Shown: piece after piece, positions 26,335 to 34,548 of the stretch
Layout: the number at the start of each line of letters is the position of its first letter
Numbering within the stretch: the first letter of the stretch is position 1
NCBI RefSeq assembly: GCF_900218035.1
Contig: NZ_OBMR01000005.1
Span: 1-64,000, forward strand
DNA length: 64,000 nucleotides
Direction: 5' to 3'
Source of the DNA: Pseudobutyrivibrio ruminis DSM 9787
GTDB taxonomy: Bacteria > Bacillota > Clostridia > Lachnospirales > Lachnospiraceae
Program-made: the position numbers and the translations under genes
The notes under the pieces: generated by a model
Database searches by the model: none
Told to the model about the DNA's origin: nothing
What the model saw: only the letters and a program-made list of their open reading frames with translations

Positions 26335-27135
26335 TCATACGCAATATTTCATTATTTCTCGTATAACATCCTTACTATTAAGCGGAATATCAAATGTTTC
26401 CATAGACAAAATCAAATTATCCCCTAAGTGATAGCCACTTCTGCTGTAATCATAGATTTTTAGCATGTTCTTTTTGGCATAGTCTTCGTTGTCAATTAAC
26501 CCTAGATGTTCCCAGTAAATAGTCTTTCTTTCTCTTATATTTAGAACTGCAAAATCCGGGTATACGATATGTCCGATAGAAAGTTCTAGATACGGTTCAT
26601 ATACATAAGGCACATTATATTTTGCAAACAAATCAGCTATTATCTTTTCTGACTTTGATCTAACTCTTTCCCCATTATTTGTTTGGATTTTACCATCCTC
26701 AAAAAATGTGTTTTGATTTCCAGCATGTTCCTGCTTCCAGCGCTCTATATACATTTCATCTGTTTCTATAATTGGCACAACTATATTTCGCTTACTTAAG
26801 GGAAGCTTATTATAAATAGAATGAATATCCTCAAAGTCACACCTTTTAATAGTCTTTTCGATTTCCTTTTCCATTTTCTTAAGCTTACTATTTACTGCCG
26901 CCTCATAGTCACGCTGTATCATCTTTTTTACCAGTGTATATTCACCGTTCTTTGCATATTTGCTTTCACCTGTTTCAGGATCAACGAAATAATACTGAAC
27001 ACAGTTATTGCTTGTGGATGACCTAATTCTCTTATTAGGAAGCCCCCTATACTTGGCAAGATTCTTCTGTGATTTCTGTAATAACTGATTTATTTCCGTC
27101 TGTTTTTCTATTAATAATTCCTTGTAATCTTTCAA
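26335..27135 (-). CDS. Array-associated PD-(D/E)XK-nuclease-like protein, copy 1 (cassette B)
   Basis: A 266-aa protein, paralogous to the 265-aa protein at 37951-38748 (roughly 45% identity by eye). The N-terminal 100 residues are charged and probably coiled coil, with a conserved KMIQRDYEAAVNSKL. The C-terminal half has ERVRSKSEKIIADLFAKYN, then VYPDFAVLN, then RKTIYWEHLG; the order Glu, Pro-Asp and Glu-x-His recalls the PD-(D/E)XK nuclease fold (as in TnsA-like enzymes), with His in place of the usual Lys. The start is TTG at 27135, aligned with the paralogue's start. Array B and a consensus promoter lie directly upstream, so the array forms its 5' leader. I do not recognise the family; nuclease activity is inference. 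Confidence 0.75.
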   Translation of the reverse strand: MKDYKELLIEKQTEINQLLQKSQKNLAKYRGLPNKRIRSSTSNNCVQYYFVDPETGESKYAKNGEYTLVKKMIQRDYEAAVNSKLKKMEKEIEKTIKRCDFEDIHSIYNKLPLSKRNIVVPIIETDEMYIERWKQEHAGNQNTFFEDGKIQTNNGERVRSKSEKIIADLFAKYNVPYVYEPYLELSIGHIVYPDFAVLNIRERKTIYWEHLGLIDNEDYAKKNMLKIYDYSRSGYHLGDNLILSMETFDIPLNSKDVIREIMKYCV

Positions 27136-27176
27136 AACCTCTTTTTTCTATGAAAAATATTGGATTTTTTTGATTT

Positions 27177-27404
27177 CCTACGGTTGAGATTAGTTTTTTG
27201 TAATCTCAACCGTAGCGATTTCTTCAAATCATCAAAATACCTACGGCTATTCTTTGAACTCGAAAATCTTACCCGTAGGTCACCAACTGACACTACGGTT
27301 GTAATCACATAAACGCAATAATAGCCGTAGGTAAAACTCATAATCACTACTACTGCTCTTTATTACTACGGTCGAATAATAGAAATACTAATTTGAACCG
27401 TAGT
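27177..27404. repeat. Array B: alternating CTACGG / CCGTAG kernels
   Basis: Nine-base kernel windows start at 27177, 27240, 27292 and 27365 (forward, CTACGG core) and at 27208, 27271, 27323 and 27396 (reverse, CCGTAG core). All eight carry the six-base core exactly. Forward-to-reverse distance is always 31 bp, making 40-bp inverted pairs; the distances between pairs are 32, 21 and 42 bp, that is steps of about one helical turn. The pair nearest the gene extends to a 15-bp perfect stem (27178-27192 with 27201-27215). The array is transcribed on the minus strand from the promoter at 27495-27523. Confidence 0.93.
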
Positions 27405-27494
27405 ATTTTCGTATGATTGGGATTTTTTCTCTGAAAATAAAATAAGACTCTTTAAAATGTTATAAATAAAAGTTAACGAAAAAGATTTCCATAT

Positions 27495-27523
27495 AATATA
27501 ACGTCAGAATTCAAATTTGTCAA
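27495..27523 (-). promoter_or_regulatory. Promoter of cassette B
   Basis: On the minus strand, TTGACA (27523-27518), a 17-bp spacer and TATATT (27500-27495). It matches the promoter of cassette C base for base in both hexamers and in spacing. About 84 bp separate the expected transcription start from the first array kernel. Confidence 0.85.
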
Positions 27524-27574
27524 CAACTAGCTCCTATATTCCCGTATCAAATGCCCTATACAAGCCTAATTCGC

Positions 27575-28576
27575 TTATACATCTGGGAACGCCCCTTCAT
27601 CAATCATTTCTATCATAATATCCGCAAACTTAGGGTCAAACTGGGAGCCTTTGCCCTTTTCAATTTCCCCGCGGACCACTTCAACAGGTAGTGCTCCTCT
27701 ATAGCTTCTGGTGCTGGTCATGGCGTCATAGGCGTCGGCTACAGCGATGATTCTGGCTTCCTCAGGAATATCGTCGCCAGCAAGGCCCTCTGGATAGCCT
27801 TTTCCATCGTATCTTTCATGATGCCATTTAGCGCCTGCTGCAAGGGAAGGCATTTCCTTTATATTGCCCAGAATCTTGCCACCAATGCCCGGATGCTTCT
27901 TAATCTTGGCAAACTCTTCGTCTGTAAGTCTTCCTGGCTTGTTAATAACTTCATCAGGAACTCCTATTTTTCCAACATCATGCAGAAGCCCCATCATAAA
28001 AATCTGCTCCTGGTGCTTCTCATCATAGCCATATCTCTTTGCTATCTCTTTTGAATAAATCGCTACTCTTCCTGAATGGCCCTTTGTGTAGTTGTCTTTG
28101 GCATCGATGGCATCTGCTAGGCTTTCAACTACGTGCAAAAAAAGGTTCTCGTTCTCCCTTGTTTTCTCCTCAACCATGCCTTCAAGATTTCTCTGGAGCC
28201 TGATAAGTTCCACAGCATGCTTCACTCTAAGCACCAGCACGCTTGCCACAAAAGGCTTTCTAATAAAGTCCATTGCACCAAGTGAAAGCCCCTTTGTCTC
28301 TGTATCCTCATCTTCATTGCCTGTCAGGAAAATCACAGGTGTATCCCGCCAGCCAGCTTCACACTTTTTAAGCTCTTTAACAACTTCAAATCCATCCATT
28401 TCAGGCATACTGATATCCATAAGGATAAGGTCTGGAGCCGGATTTTCCCTGGTGTACTCCAAAAGTGCCTTTCCGGATTTCAAAACTACTGCTTTGAGTC
28501 CAGAGCTTGTAAGGGTATTCCAAGCCTTTTTTAAAATAATAGGATCATCGTCTACAACTACAATCTGTGGTATCAT
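27575..28576 (-). CDS. Response regulator with HD-GYP phosphodiesterase domain
   Basis: A 333-aa regulator predicted to hydrolyse cyclic di-GMP when phosphorylated. The receiver (about 1-125) has VVDDDP, the phospho-acceptor Asp in LILMDISMPEMDG and the Lys in FIRKPF. A short coiled coil (about 128-145) leads into the HD-GYP domain (about 148-330), with the metal-site HD in MGLLHDVGK and the signature HHERYDGKGYPEGL, all catalytic residues in place. It is transcribed divergently from the Hpt gene and likely belongs to the same phosphorelay as the hybrid kinase at 30587-33091. Confidence 0.94.
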   Translation of the reverse strand: MIPQIVVVDDDPIILKKAWNTLTSSGLKAVVLKSGKALLEYTRENPAPDLILMDISMPEMDGFEVVKELKKCEAGWRDTPVIFLTGNEDEDTETKGLSLGAMDFIRKPFVASVLVLRVKHAVELIRLQRNLEGMVEEKTRENENLFLHVVESLADAIDAKDNYTKGHSGRVAIYSKEIAKRYGYDEKHQEQIFMMGLLHDVGKIGVPDEVINKPGRLTDEEFAKIKKHPGIGGKILGNIKEMPSLAAGAKWHHERYDGKGYPEGLAGDDIPEEARIIAVADAYDAMTSTRSYRGALPVEVVRGEIEKGKGSQFDPKFADIMIEMIDEGAFPDV

Positions 28577-28660
28577 TTTTTGCCTCCCCTATGCATTCCT
28601 CCTGCTAGTTTATACCGGATTTTAATAGTGGTATACTCAACTTATGGAGGAGTACGATTT

Positions 28661-29242
28661 ATGAATATTAATATACCTGGTATTGATGTAGAAAAAGCTA
28701 TCAAAAACGCTGGTTCAGAGGAACTCTTTTTGGAGCTCCTAGGTGATGTATACAAATTAATGGATGACAAGATTGCTTCAGTAGAATCCAATCTTGCATC
28801 CGGGAATATATCCAACTATACCGTCGAAGTACATTCACTAAAAACCACCTGCCGCATGATTGGAGCCATTGAGCTTGGCGAGGATTTCTTTACTCTAGAA
28901 AAACTCGGCAAGGACAATGACGTGGATCAAATCAAAGCACTTACACCAGGTGTCTTAGATACATTTAAAGGTCTAAAGCCTTATCTTGAGCCATTTGCTT
29001 TAAATAGCCTTGGGCCTCAAAAAAGCTTTGATAGAGAGGCCCTGTCAAATAATCTAAATATGCTCATCGCTGCTGTGAACGACTTTGATTTAGGAAGTGC
29101 AGAAGATACTGCAAAACAGCTTCTTTCCTATAAATGTGATGAAGCTCTTTCAACCCAAATCAAAGACTTGGATAAGCTCGTTTCTAATCTTGATTTCGAT
29201 GAAGCAAAAGGGCTTGCACTGCAAATCCTTAGTAGCTTATAG
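28661..29242 (+). CDS. Hpt (histidine phosphotransfer) domain protein
   Basis: A 193-aa protein with an N-terminal Hpt domain. The phospho-acceptor His is in YTVEVHSLKTTCRMIGAIELGEDF near residue 56, with the typical HxLK and GA(I/M)xLG pattern. The C-terminal 90 residues are helical and may form a second four-helix bundle without a clear His. ATG 28661 has GGAGG eight bases upstream; the longer frame from 28580 lacks one. It is probably the phosphorelay shuttle between the hybrid kinase and the HD-GYP regulator encoded on either side. Confidence 0.88.
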   Translation: MNINIPGIDVEKAIKNAGSEELFLELLGDVYKLMDDKIASVESNLASGNISNYTVEVHSLKTTCRMIGAIELGEDFFTLEKLGKDNDVDQIKALTPGVLDTFKGLKPYLEPFALNSLGPQKSFDREALSNNLNMLIAAVNDFDLGSAEDTAKQLLSYKCDEALSTQIKDLDKLVSNLDFDEAKGLALQILSSL

Positions 29243-29244
29243 GC

Positions 29245-30594
29245 CTACTCCGTCGGTATTGAACCATAGTTTGCAACGGCTTCATCCACTGTCATTTCTC
29301 CATTTACAATTGCGTAGGCTGCTGCTCTATATTGCTTTACGGCTGTATCGAGAAGCTCTGTATCCCTGAAGTTTACAGTTCTAGCCTCTGGAAAGTCTGC
29401 CAGGGAAGCGTACACTTCATCAAGGGAATAATCTGTGGTAGGTGTAATAAGACGTTTTTCTGCTGCCATGAGTCCAAGCTCTTTTTCACTTGTAAGGAAT
29501 CTGATAAACTCATTTGTCATGTCCAGGTTTACACTGTTTTTATTAACGCAGAATAATATGGAAACTGAATCCATATAGTATCCACCTTCATCTCCAGAAG
29601 GTGCTACGTAAAAATCATAGTTGAAAGGATTAGCCGAAAAAGCTTCGGACTGTCCTTCTCTCTTTTTTGTTCCAGAAACAACATCGCCTGAGCAAAGCAT
29701 CATAGGAACATCTCCTTCGAAAAATCTCAAGATTACTGAATTGTAGTCATCTTCGATTTCCGCTGAACATTTAGCAACATCTATACATCCTGAGTCTACA
29801 AGATCTTGTAGTCGCTCTAAAGATGGCCTCATTGCCTCACCTGCTGATGGTTCCAAATTATTAAGGCCCTCCTCTATACTTCTATCATCCTTTACAGTCT
29901 TGGCAAACATAGGATAGCTAAATGCATAGCCGATACCTGGCGTAGTTGTTGTGTTTGCTCCCATAAGAGGTGATTCATAGCCAGCTTCTTTGAGCTGTTG
30001 GCATACATCCTTCAATTCCTCAAATGTGTTCGGAACCTCAAGGCCTTCCGTTTCAAAAATGTCCATATTTACAAGCATTCCGTAGGATGTGGCAAATACA
30101 GGCAATGTGAGGATTTCTCCATCATCCATCTCCCATTTAACGCTAGAACGAATGCAATCTAAATTGATTTCAAGCTCAGGGTCAGACAAAATCTCTGCCC
30201 CATCAAACAGTGATGCAAATTGCTCATCCCCGTACATCCATGGCTGCACAACGTAGATATCTGGTGGCTCCTGGCCTGCAAGTGCAGGACCGATTGTATT
30301 TCTGTAATCATCCAGATATGTGTACTCAATCTCCCCATTTGGATAGTGCTCGTAAAATCTGTCGATGGTGCTCTCCAATGATTCAAAGTTTGAATAGGTT
30401 CCCACCACAGACAGCTTATACTCAGTGTCTGCTTCATATTTAGGGGAGAACTGGTTCGTTGAATTTTCTTGCTGATTAACCTGAGTCTCACTTTGTTCCA
30501 GACTCTGATTTTGAGTCTGTCCACAGCCTGCCGATGTAATCGCCAGCATTGATATGAAAGTCATAGCTAATATTGTTTTAATCTGTTTATTCAT
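29245..30594 (-). CDS. Extracellular solute-binding lipoprotein
   Basis: A 449-aa binding lipoprotein of the family 1 (sugar-type) fold. The N-terminus MNKQIKTILAMTFISMLAITSAGCGQ is a lipoprotein signal with Cys in the lipobox, so it is anchored outside the membrane. The body contains the hinge-type segments GPALAGQEPPDIYVVQPW and FFEGDVPMMLCSGDVV. ATG 30594 has GGAGAG upstream and lies within the last codons of the hybrid-kinase gene (8-bp overlap). No permease or ATPase is next to it, so it more likely presents a ligand to the kinase than feeds a transporter. It is the last gene of that operon. Confidence 0.92.
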   Translation of the reverse strand: MNKQIKTILAMTFISMLAITSAGCGQTQNQSLEQSETQVNQQENSTNQFSPKYEADTEYKLSVVGTYSNFESLESTIDRFYEHYPNGEIEYTYLDDYRNTIGPALAGQEPPDIYVVQPWMYGDEQFASLFDGAEILSDPELEINLDCIRSSVKWEMDDGEILTLPVFATSYGMLVNMDIFETEGLEVPNTFEELKDVCQQLKEAGYESPLMGANTTTTPGIGYAFSYPMFAKTVKDDRSIEEGLNNLEPSAGEAMRPSLERLQDLVDSGCIDVAKCSAEIEDDYNSVILRFFEGDVPMMLCSGDVVSGTKKREGQSEAFSANPFNYDFYVAPSGDEGGYYMDSVSILFCVNKNSVNLDMTNEFIRFLTSEKELGLMAAEKRLITPTTDYSLDEVYASLADFPEARTVNFRDTELLDTAVKQYRAAAYAIVNGEMTVDEAVANYGSIPTE

Positions 30595-33091
30595 GTTCTC
30601 TCCTTTCTTTATCAGCAACCTTTGCAAAGAAATCATCTATTAAAGACGTGATTTCAGTTTCACTCTTCTCCTTAAAACTATCTCGAATAATCTTGTCCGG
30701 TTCCCCTTCAGCCAGATTATCCAGCTTGTCATCCATGATAATCAGGTCCGCCTCATGAGACTTTAAATAGGCTGTAGCCTGGGCCGTAGATTTTGACACT
30801 GCCACCTCGTATTTATTCGATAGCAATTCCATAAGCTTACGTAAGAATTGGATATCTTCGTCCACTAACAGGATTTTATACTTCTGCTCAGGCTCTCTAT
30901 CCACCTGCTTTATCAAATCCGAAGATATGTATGTGCAAAGCATATTCTCAAGCCTGCTTGTATCAATAGGCTTAGTGAGGTAATCATCAAAGCCTGCATT
31001 TATATACATTTCCCTCATTCCGGATACCGCATTTGCGGTAAGGCAAATGACAGGCGTTTTAGCGTTCGGCGTGTCAGTGCACTCTTTCATTTCCTTTATA
31101 GTTTCAATACCATCCTTATCAGGCATCATATGATCCAGGAAAATCACGTCATAGAAATTACGTTTAAATAAAGTCAGGCATGCATCTCCGCTTTCCGCCG
31201 TATCTATCTGTATCTTAGTTTCCCTAAGTAGATTTCCAAAAACCTTAAGGTTGATTTCATTATCGTCAACTACAAGGATTCTTGCATCTGGCGCCACAAA
31301 ACGTACTTTGTACTGCTCTCTTTCCTTAAGAAAACTCTTGTAAGCCGAGTCAAATTCCCCTAGCGGCTCCCATTTCACAACCTTTTGTTTTAAATCAAAG
31401 GAAAAAACAGACCCCCGACCATACTCACTTTCTACCTGTATTGAGCTTCCCATCATATCCAAGAAGCTTTGGGCAATGGCCATCCCCAGGCCAGTTCCTT
31501 CTATGTTGCGATTCTTCTTTTCATCAATTCGCTCAAAGGCTGCAAATAATTTGTCCAAATCCTCCTTTTTAATGCCAATTCCTGTATCCTCCACACTCAC
31601 GTGAAGCATTACATAATCAGGATTGTCTTCACATTTAGTGCTGTTGATTGAAAAGGTTACGCCACCCTCTTTTGTATATTTCACAGCGTTTGAAAGAATA
31701 TTGGTAATTACCTGCTTAATCCTTATTTCATCACCGTGCAAACATCTTGGAATATTTGGGTCCACATCTAGCTTGAAAATAAGATTCTTTTCGTCAGCCT
31801 TCCTCTGAACCATATTTACAATATCATTCAAAAGTGATGCGCAATTATAATCCACATTAATGATTTCCATTTTCCCTGCTTCAATCTTTGAGAAGTCGAG
31901 GATATCATTGATAATTCCAAGAAGCGTATTTCCTGCGGCCCTGATATTTTCTGAATACATTAGGATTTCGTCATCGTGGCTGTCTCTTAAAATCATTTCA
32001 TTCATGCCGATTATGGCATTCATTGGAGTCCTAATATCATGTGACATGGTAGACAGGAAATAGGATTTTGCTTCATTTGCCTGGTTTGCAGCCTCAGCCG
32101 CCACCGTTAGCTTGCGGTTGAAATTAAGAAGTATCATCAGGTTAAAATGAAGAAGAATCAAAAGTCCTGCAACAACGATTCCCAGGATTAGCCAGTCAAT
32201 GGACCTGTTAAGGGTTAGCTCGTAAGCTGGAATGTAAGCAACCAAAAACCATGAATCCAGACCGCTTAAAGGGGTATAGGCTATCACGCAATCCTCGTCC
32301 TTGGAATTGTGGATATGCATGGAACCAATGTCAGTGCGAATCGTCTCTACCACCTGGTTATATTCCTGGGCTGACATCGGATTATAGGACTTAAAATACT
32401 CAAAGAAATTGCTATTTTTCAAGGACTTTCCATGAATCATGTAGTCCCCATCCCAATCTATTAGGGATATTTCCACATTTTCATACTCACCCTTCAAAAA
32501 CACCAGCTTCTGCTCCAGACGGCTTACAGGAACCACTCGAATTATAAGGGCGTCTCGCATCTCTTCTGTCTCACTATCCAAGACCTTAATGTTGTTTAAA
32601 AAAGCGATAGACTGGACACCATTCAATGGATTGGTGTACGCCCTAGTTAGATTGACCGCACCATCCACGTTACTGATTTCCAAGTTTTCAAAAATATTAA
32701 TATGGGAATAATTTACTGAGTAATCCGATGGATCTGTAGACCTGGCGTTAGTGGAAATGCCCGCCATAGAGCCATCGTCTATATAGATAAGATGTCCTGA
32801 AATCTCAGGAGAAATTTTTGCTTTTCGAATATAAGAAATGGCCTCATCAACTGTCATAGGAGTCCCTGCCTCCGCAGACCCGTTGATGTAATTAGCCCAA
32901 ATATCACACAGATGCTGCTCATCCTCCAAATAATTGGCGACAATCTGCTCTGTTGTGGTTGTCATTTTCTCAAAAGACGCAATCGAAGACTGATTTGATT
33001 CTACCGCTCTATCGTTAGCATACTTCACGATAATGAAAAGAATCAAACCTACTATCAAAATATTAATGATAACAATATATCTTTTCTTCAA
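30587..33091 (-). CDS. Hybrid sensor histidine kinase with two receivers
   Basis: An 834-aa membrane kinase. Helix 1 is at about 7-23, a large extracellular sensor (probably a dCACHE-like fold) at about 25-300, and helix 2 at about 303-322. HisKA follows with FLSTMSHDIRTPMNAIIGM near residue 350, then an HATPase domain with NILSNAVKYT and GTGLGMAIAQ. A complete receiver (about 605-730) has the phospho-Asp in VIFLDHMMPDKDG. A second, shorter receiver-like segment (about 740-810) keeps LLVDED and LIIMDD but stops before the Lys, so it is probably degenerate. The start is TTG at 33091, with a weak GAGAG. It shares its operon with the binding lipoprotein and probably signals to the Hpt and HD-GYP proteins. 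Confidence 0.92.
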   Translation of the reverse strand: MKKRYIVIINILIVGLILFIIVKYANDRAVESNQSSIASFEKMTTTTEQIVANYLEDEQHLCDIWANYINGSAEAGTPMTVDEAISYIRKAKISPEISGHLIYIDDGSMAGISTNARSTDPSDYSVNYSHINIFENLEISNVDGAVNLTRAYTNPLNGVQSIAFLNNIKVLDSETEEMRDALIIRVVPVSRLEQKLVFLKGEYENVEISLIDWDGDYMIHGKSLKNSNFFEYFKSYNPMSAQEYNQVVETIRTDIGSMHIHNSKDEDCVIAYTPLSGLDSWFLVAYIPAYELTLNRSIDWLILGIVVAGLLILLHFNLMILLNFNRKLTVAAEAANQANEAKSYFLSTMSHDIRTPMNAIIGMNEMILRDSHDDEILMYSENIRAAGNTLLGIINDILDFSKIEAGKMEIINVDYNCASLLNDIVNMVQRKADEKNLIFKLDVDPNIPRCLHGDEIRIKQVITNILSNAVKYTKEGGVTFSINSTKCEDNPDYVMLHVSVEDTGIGIKKEDLDKLFAAFERIDEKKNRNIEGTGLGMAIAQSFLDMMGSSIQVESEYGRGSVFSFDLKQKVVKWEPLGEFDSAYKSFLKEREQYKVRFVAPDARILVVDDNEINLKVFGNLLRETKIQIDTAESGDACLTLFKRNFYDVIFLDHMMPDKDGIETIKEMKECTDTPNAKTPVICLTANAVSGMREMYINAGFDDYLTKPIDTSRLENMLCTYISSDLIKQVDREPEQKYKILLVDEDIQFLRKLMELLSNKYEVAVSKSTAQATAYLKSHEADLIIMDDKLDNLAEGEPDKIIRDSFKEKSETEITSLIDDFFAKVADKERREHE

Positions 33092-33197
33092 CTCTCGTCC
33101 CCTGTACTTAGTTCACAATTAACTTATAATGTACAGGTTAATTATAACATTTAACATGCAGGGAATTTGTTAACAAATCTTTAATTAATACATATTT

Positions 33198-33500
33198 CTA
33201 GATTTCAAAGTCCAGACAGCTTCTGATTTTAGTGTAAGGTCTCACCTTTCCATCTGCCACAGCAACATGCTCTGGATGTACGGCATAGCCTTTAAGAGCC
33301 TCCTCACTTTCAAATGTAGAATCAAGCATTAAATCTGCATTTGAGCTTGCAAGACCATTGATGTTCACTTTGATATCAATCATTCCTGGGATTTTTCCGG
33401 CCAAGCCTTCTAAACCTTCTTTGATTCCAAGCTTTACTTGCTCCTTTTCCTCAGCTGAAAGCTCATCCTTAAGTGTCCATAAAATAATGTGTTTTACCAT
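33198..33500 (-). CDS. Dabb-family (stress-responsive A/B barrel) protein
   Basis: A 100-aa single-domain protein of the dimeric alpha/beta-barrel (Dabb) family: MVKHIILWTLKDE at the start, IDIKVNINGLASSNADLMLDSTFES in the middle and GYAVHPEHVAVADGKV near the end, with the conserved Tyr-x-x-His-Pro-x-His. I chose ATG 33500, preceded by AGGAG; the longer frame from 33596 runs into the neighbouring gene. It is followed by no related gene. Its function is unknown for most family members. Confidence 0.9.
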   Translation of the reverse strand: MVKHIILWTLKDELSAEEKEQVKLGIKEGLEGLAGKIPGMIDIKVNINGLASSNADLMLDSTFESEEALKGYAVHPEHVAVADGKVRPYTKIRSCLDFEI

Positions 33501-33528
33501 GTCTATTCTCCTTTTATTAGTTGTTTCG

Positions 33529-33882
33529 TTACTTAAGTGCCTGTGCCCACTCGGCCTCTTTGAAGCCCAGAAGAACTGTATCCTCAGTAATGACAAGCGG
33601 GCGTTTTACAAGCATTCCATCTGTTGCTAAAAGATTAAGCTGTTCTTCCTCACTCATATCTGGAAGCTTCTTGGAAAGCTCCATCCCTCTGTAAAGCTGG
33701 CCGCTTGTGTTGAAGAATTTCTTAAGAGGCTGATTACTTTTTTCATATGCAGCTTTGAGAGTAGCTTTGTCTGGATTGTTGCCTTTGATATCAATTAAAT
33801 CATACTTGATTTTATTATCATCAAGCCACTTCAGAGCCTTTTTACAAGTAGTACATCTTTCATAACAATACACTTTAATCAT
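33529..33882 (-). CDS. Spx/ArsC-family protein
   Basis: A 117-aa thioredoxin-fold protein. The N-terminal MIKVYCYERCTTCKKALKWL has the CxxC pair (Cys9 and Cys12), and the conserved C-terminal segment is GMLVKRPLVIT. It resembles Spx/MgsR and ArsC-like proteins, which either bind RNA polymerase under thiol stress or reduce arsenate. The position in a run of small genes on the minus strand (18 bp after the YjbR-methyltransferase gene) does not discriminate. ATG 33882 has AGGAGG upstream. Confidence 0.9.
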   Translation of the reverse strand: MIKVYCYERCTTCKKALKWLDDNKIKYDLIDIKGNNPDKATLKAAYEKSNQPLKKFFNTSGQLYRGMELSKKLPDMSEEEQLNLLATDGMLVKRPLVITEDTVLLGFKEAEWAQALK

Positions 33883-33900
33883 AATCCTAGTCCTCCTATT

Positions 33901-34536
33901 TTAAATATTATTAATATCCATTCCGAATTTACCAAGATCTACCTTTCCGTTTTGGACAACGATTCCATCTGCCTCTAATAGATTCTGCTGAACGCCAGCT
34001 CCTCCAAATACGTACTCATCCGCCAGCTCACCTTTGGAGTTTACCACTCTATAGCAAGGAATGTTTTCAAAATCTGGATTTTTGTGTAAGGCATTCCCCA
34101 CTGCTCTGCTCATTTTAGGATTGCCTGCCATAGCAGCCACCTGGCCGTATGTAGCAACCTTGCCCTGTGGGATTCGTTTCACTGCTTCGTATATACGTTT
34201 TGTAGGAGAATCCGTCACGAGATCAAAGCTTTCTGCAATCATGCGCTTAACATCATCATCTGGAATGCTTCCATCTAGAATTACAGTATTCCAATGCTCC
34301 TTATTCTGATGATACCCCGGAATTACCGCATCATAAGTGCGCCTCCAGAAATCTCTCCATTCAGGGTCACATTTCAGATTCAAACAAATCTGCCCGTCTT
34401 TTTCATATGACCAAAGGAACGCCTTTTTACTTGGCTTCACCCTAATGAGTTGCCAGTTAGGATCGTGAAATGGCGCCTCCTGATATGTATAAGGAAATGT
34501 GAGCCCGTAGCTTAATGCTTCCTCTCTGGTTTTCAT
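33901..34536 (-). CDS. YjbR domain fused to alkylguanine-DNA methyltransferase-like domain
   Basis: A 211-aa two-domain protein. The first about 110 residues match the YjbR/MmcQ fold (FPYTYQEAPFHDPNWQLIR, then ICLNLKCDPEWRDFWR, then GYHQNKEHWNTVILDG). The rest is the DNA-binding methyltransferase domain (IPQGKVATYGQVAAMAGNPKMSRAVGNALHKNP, then IPCYRVVNSKG). The active-site motif is PCYRV instead of the canonical PCHRV: the acceptor Cys is present but the His is Tyr. The true alkyltransferase-like proteins have lost the Cys, so this is intermediate. The role is probably repair or recognition of O6-alkylguanine; catalysis is uncertain. Confidence 0.88.
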   Translation of the reverse strand: MKTREEALSYGLTFPYTYQEAPFHDPNWQLIRVKPSKKAFLWSYEKDGQICLNLKCDPEWRDFWRRTYDAVIPGYHQNKEHWNTVILDGSIPDDDVKRMIAESFDLVTDSPTKRIYEAVKRIPQGKVATYGQVAAMAGNPKMSRAVGNALHKNPDFENIPCYRVVNSKGELADEYVFGGAGVQQNLLEADGIVVQNGKVDLGKFGMDINNI

Positions 34537-34548
34537 TATAGTCCCCCT

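Noticed and set aside
27132-27347. 71-aa minus-strand frame across array B
   Set aside because: Composition follows the kernel and AT-rich spacers, with no ribosome site and no counterpart in cassette C.
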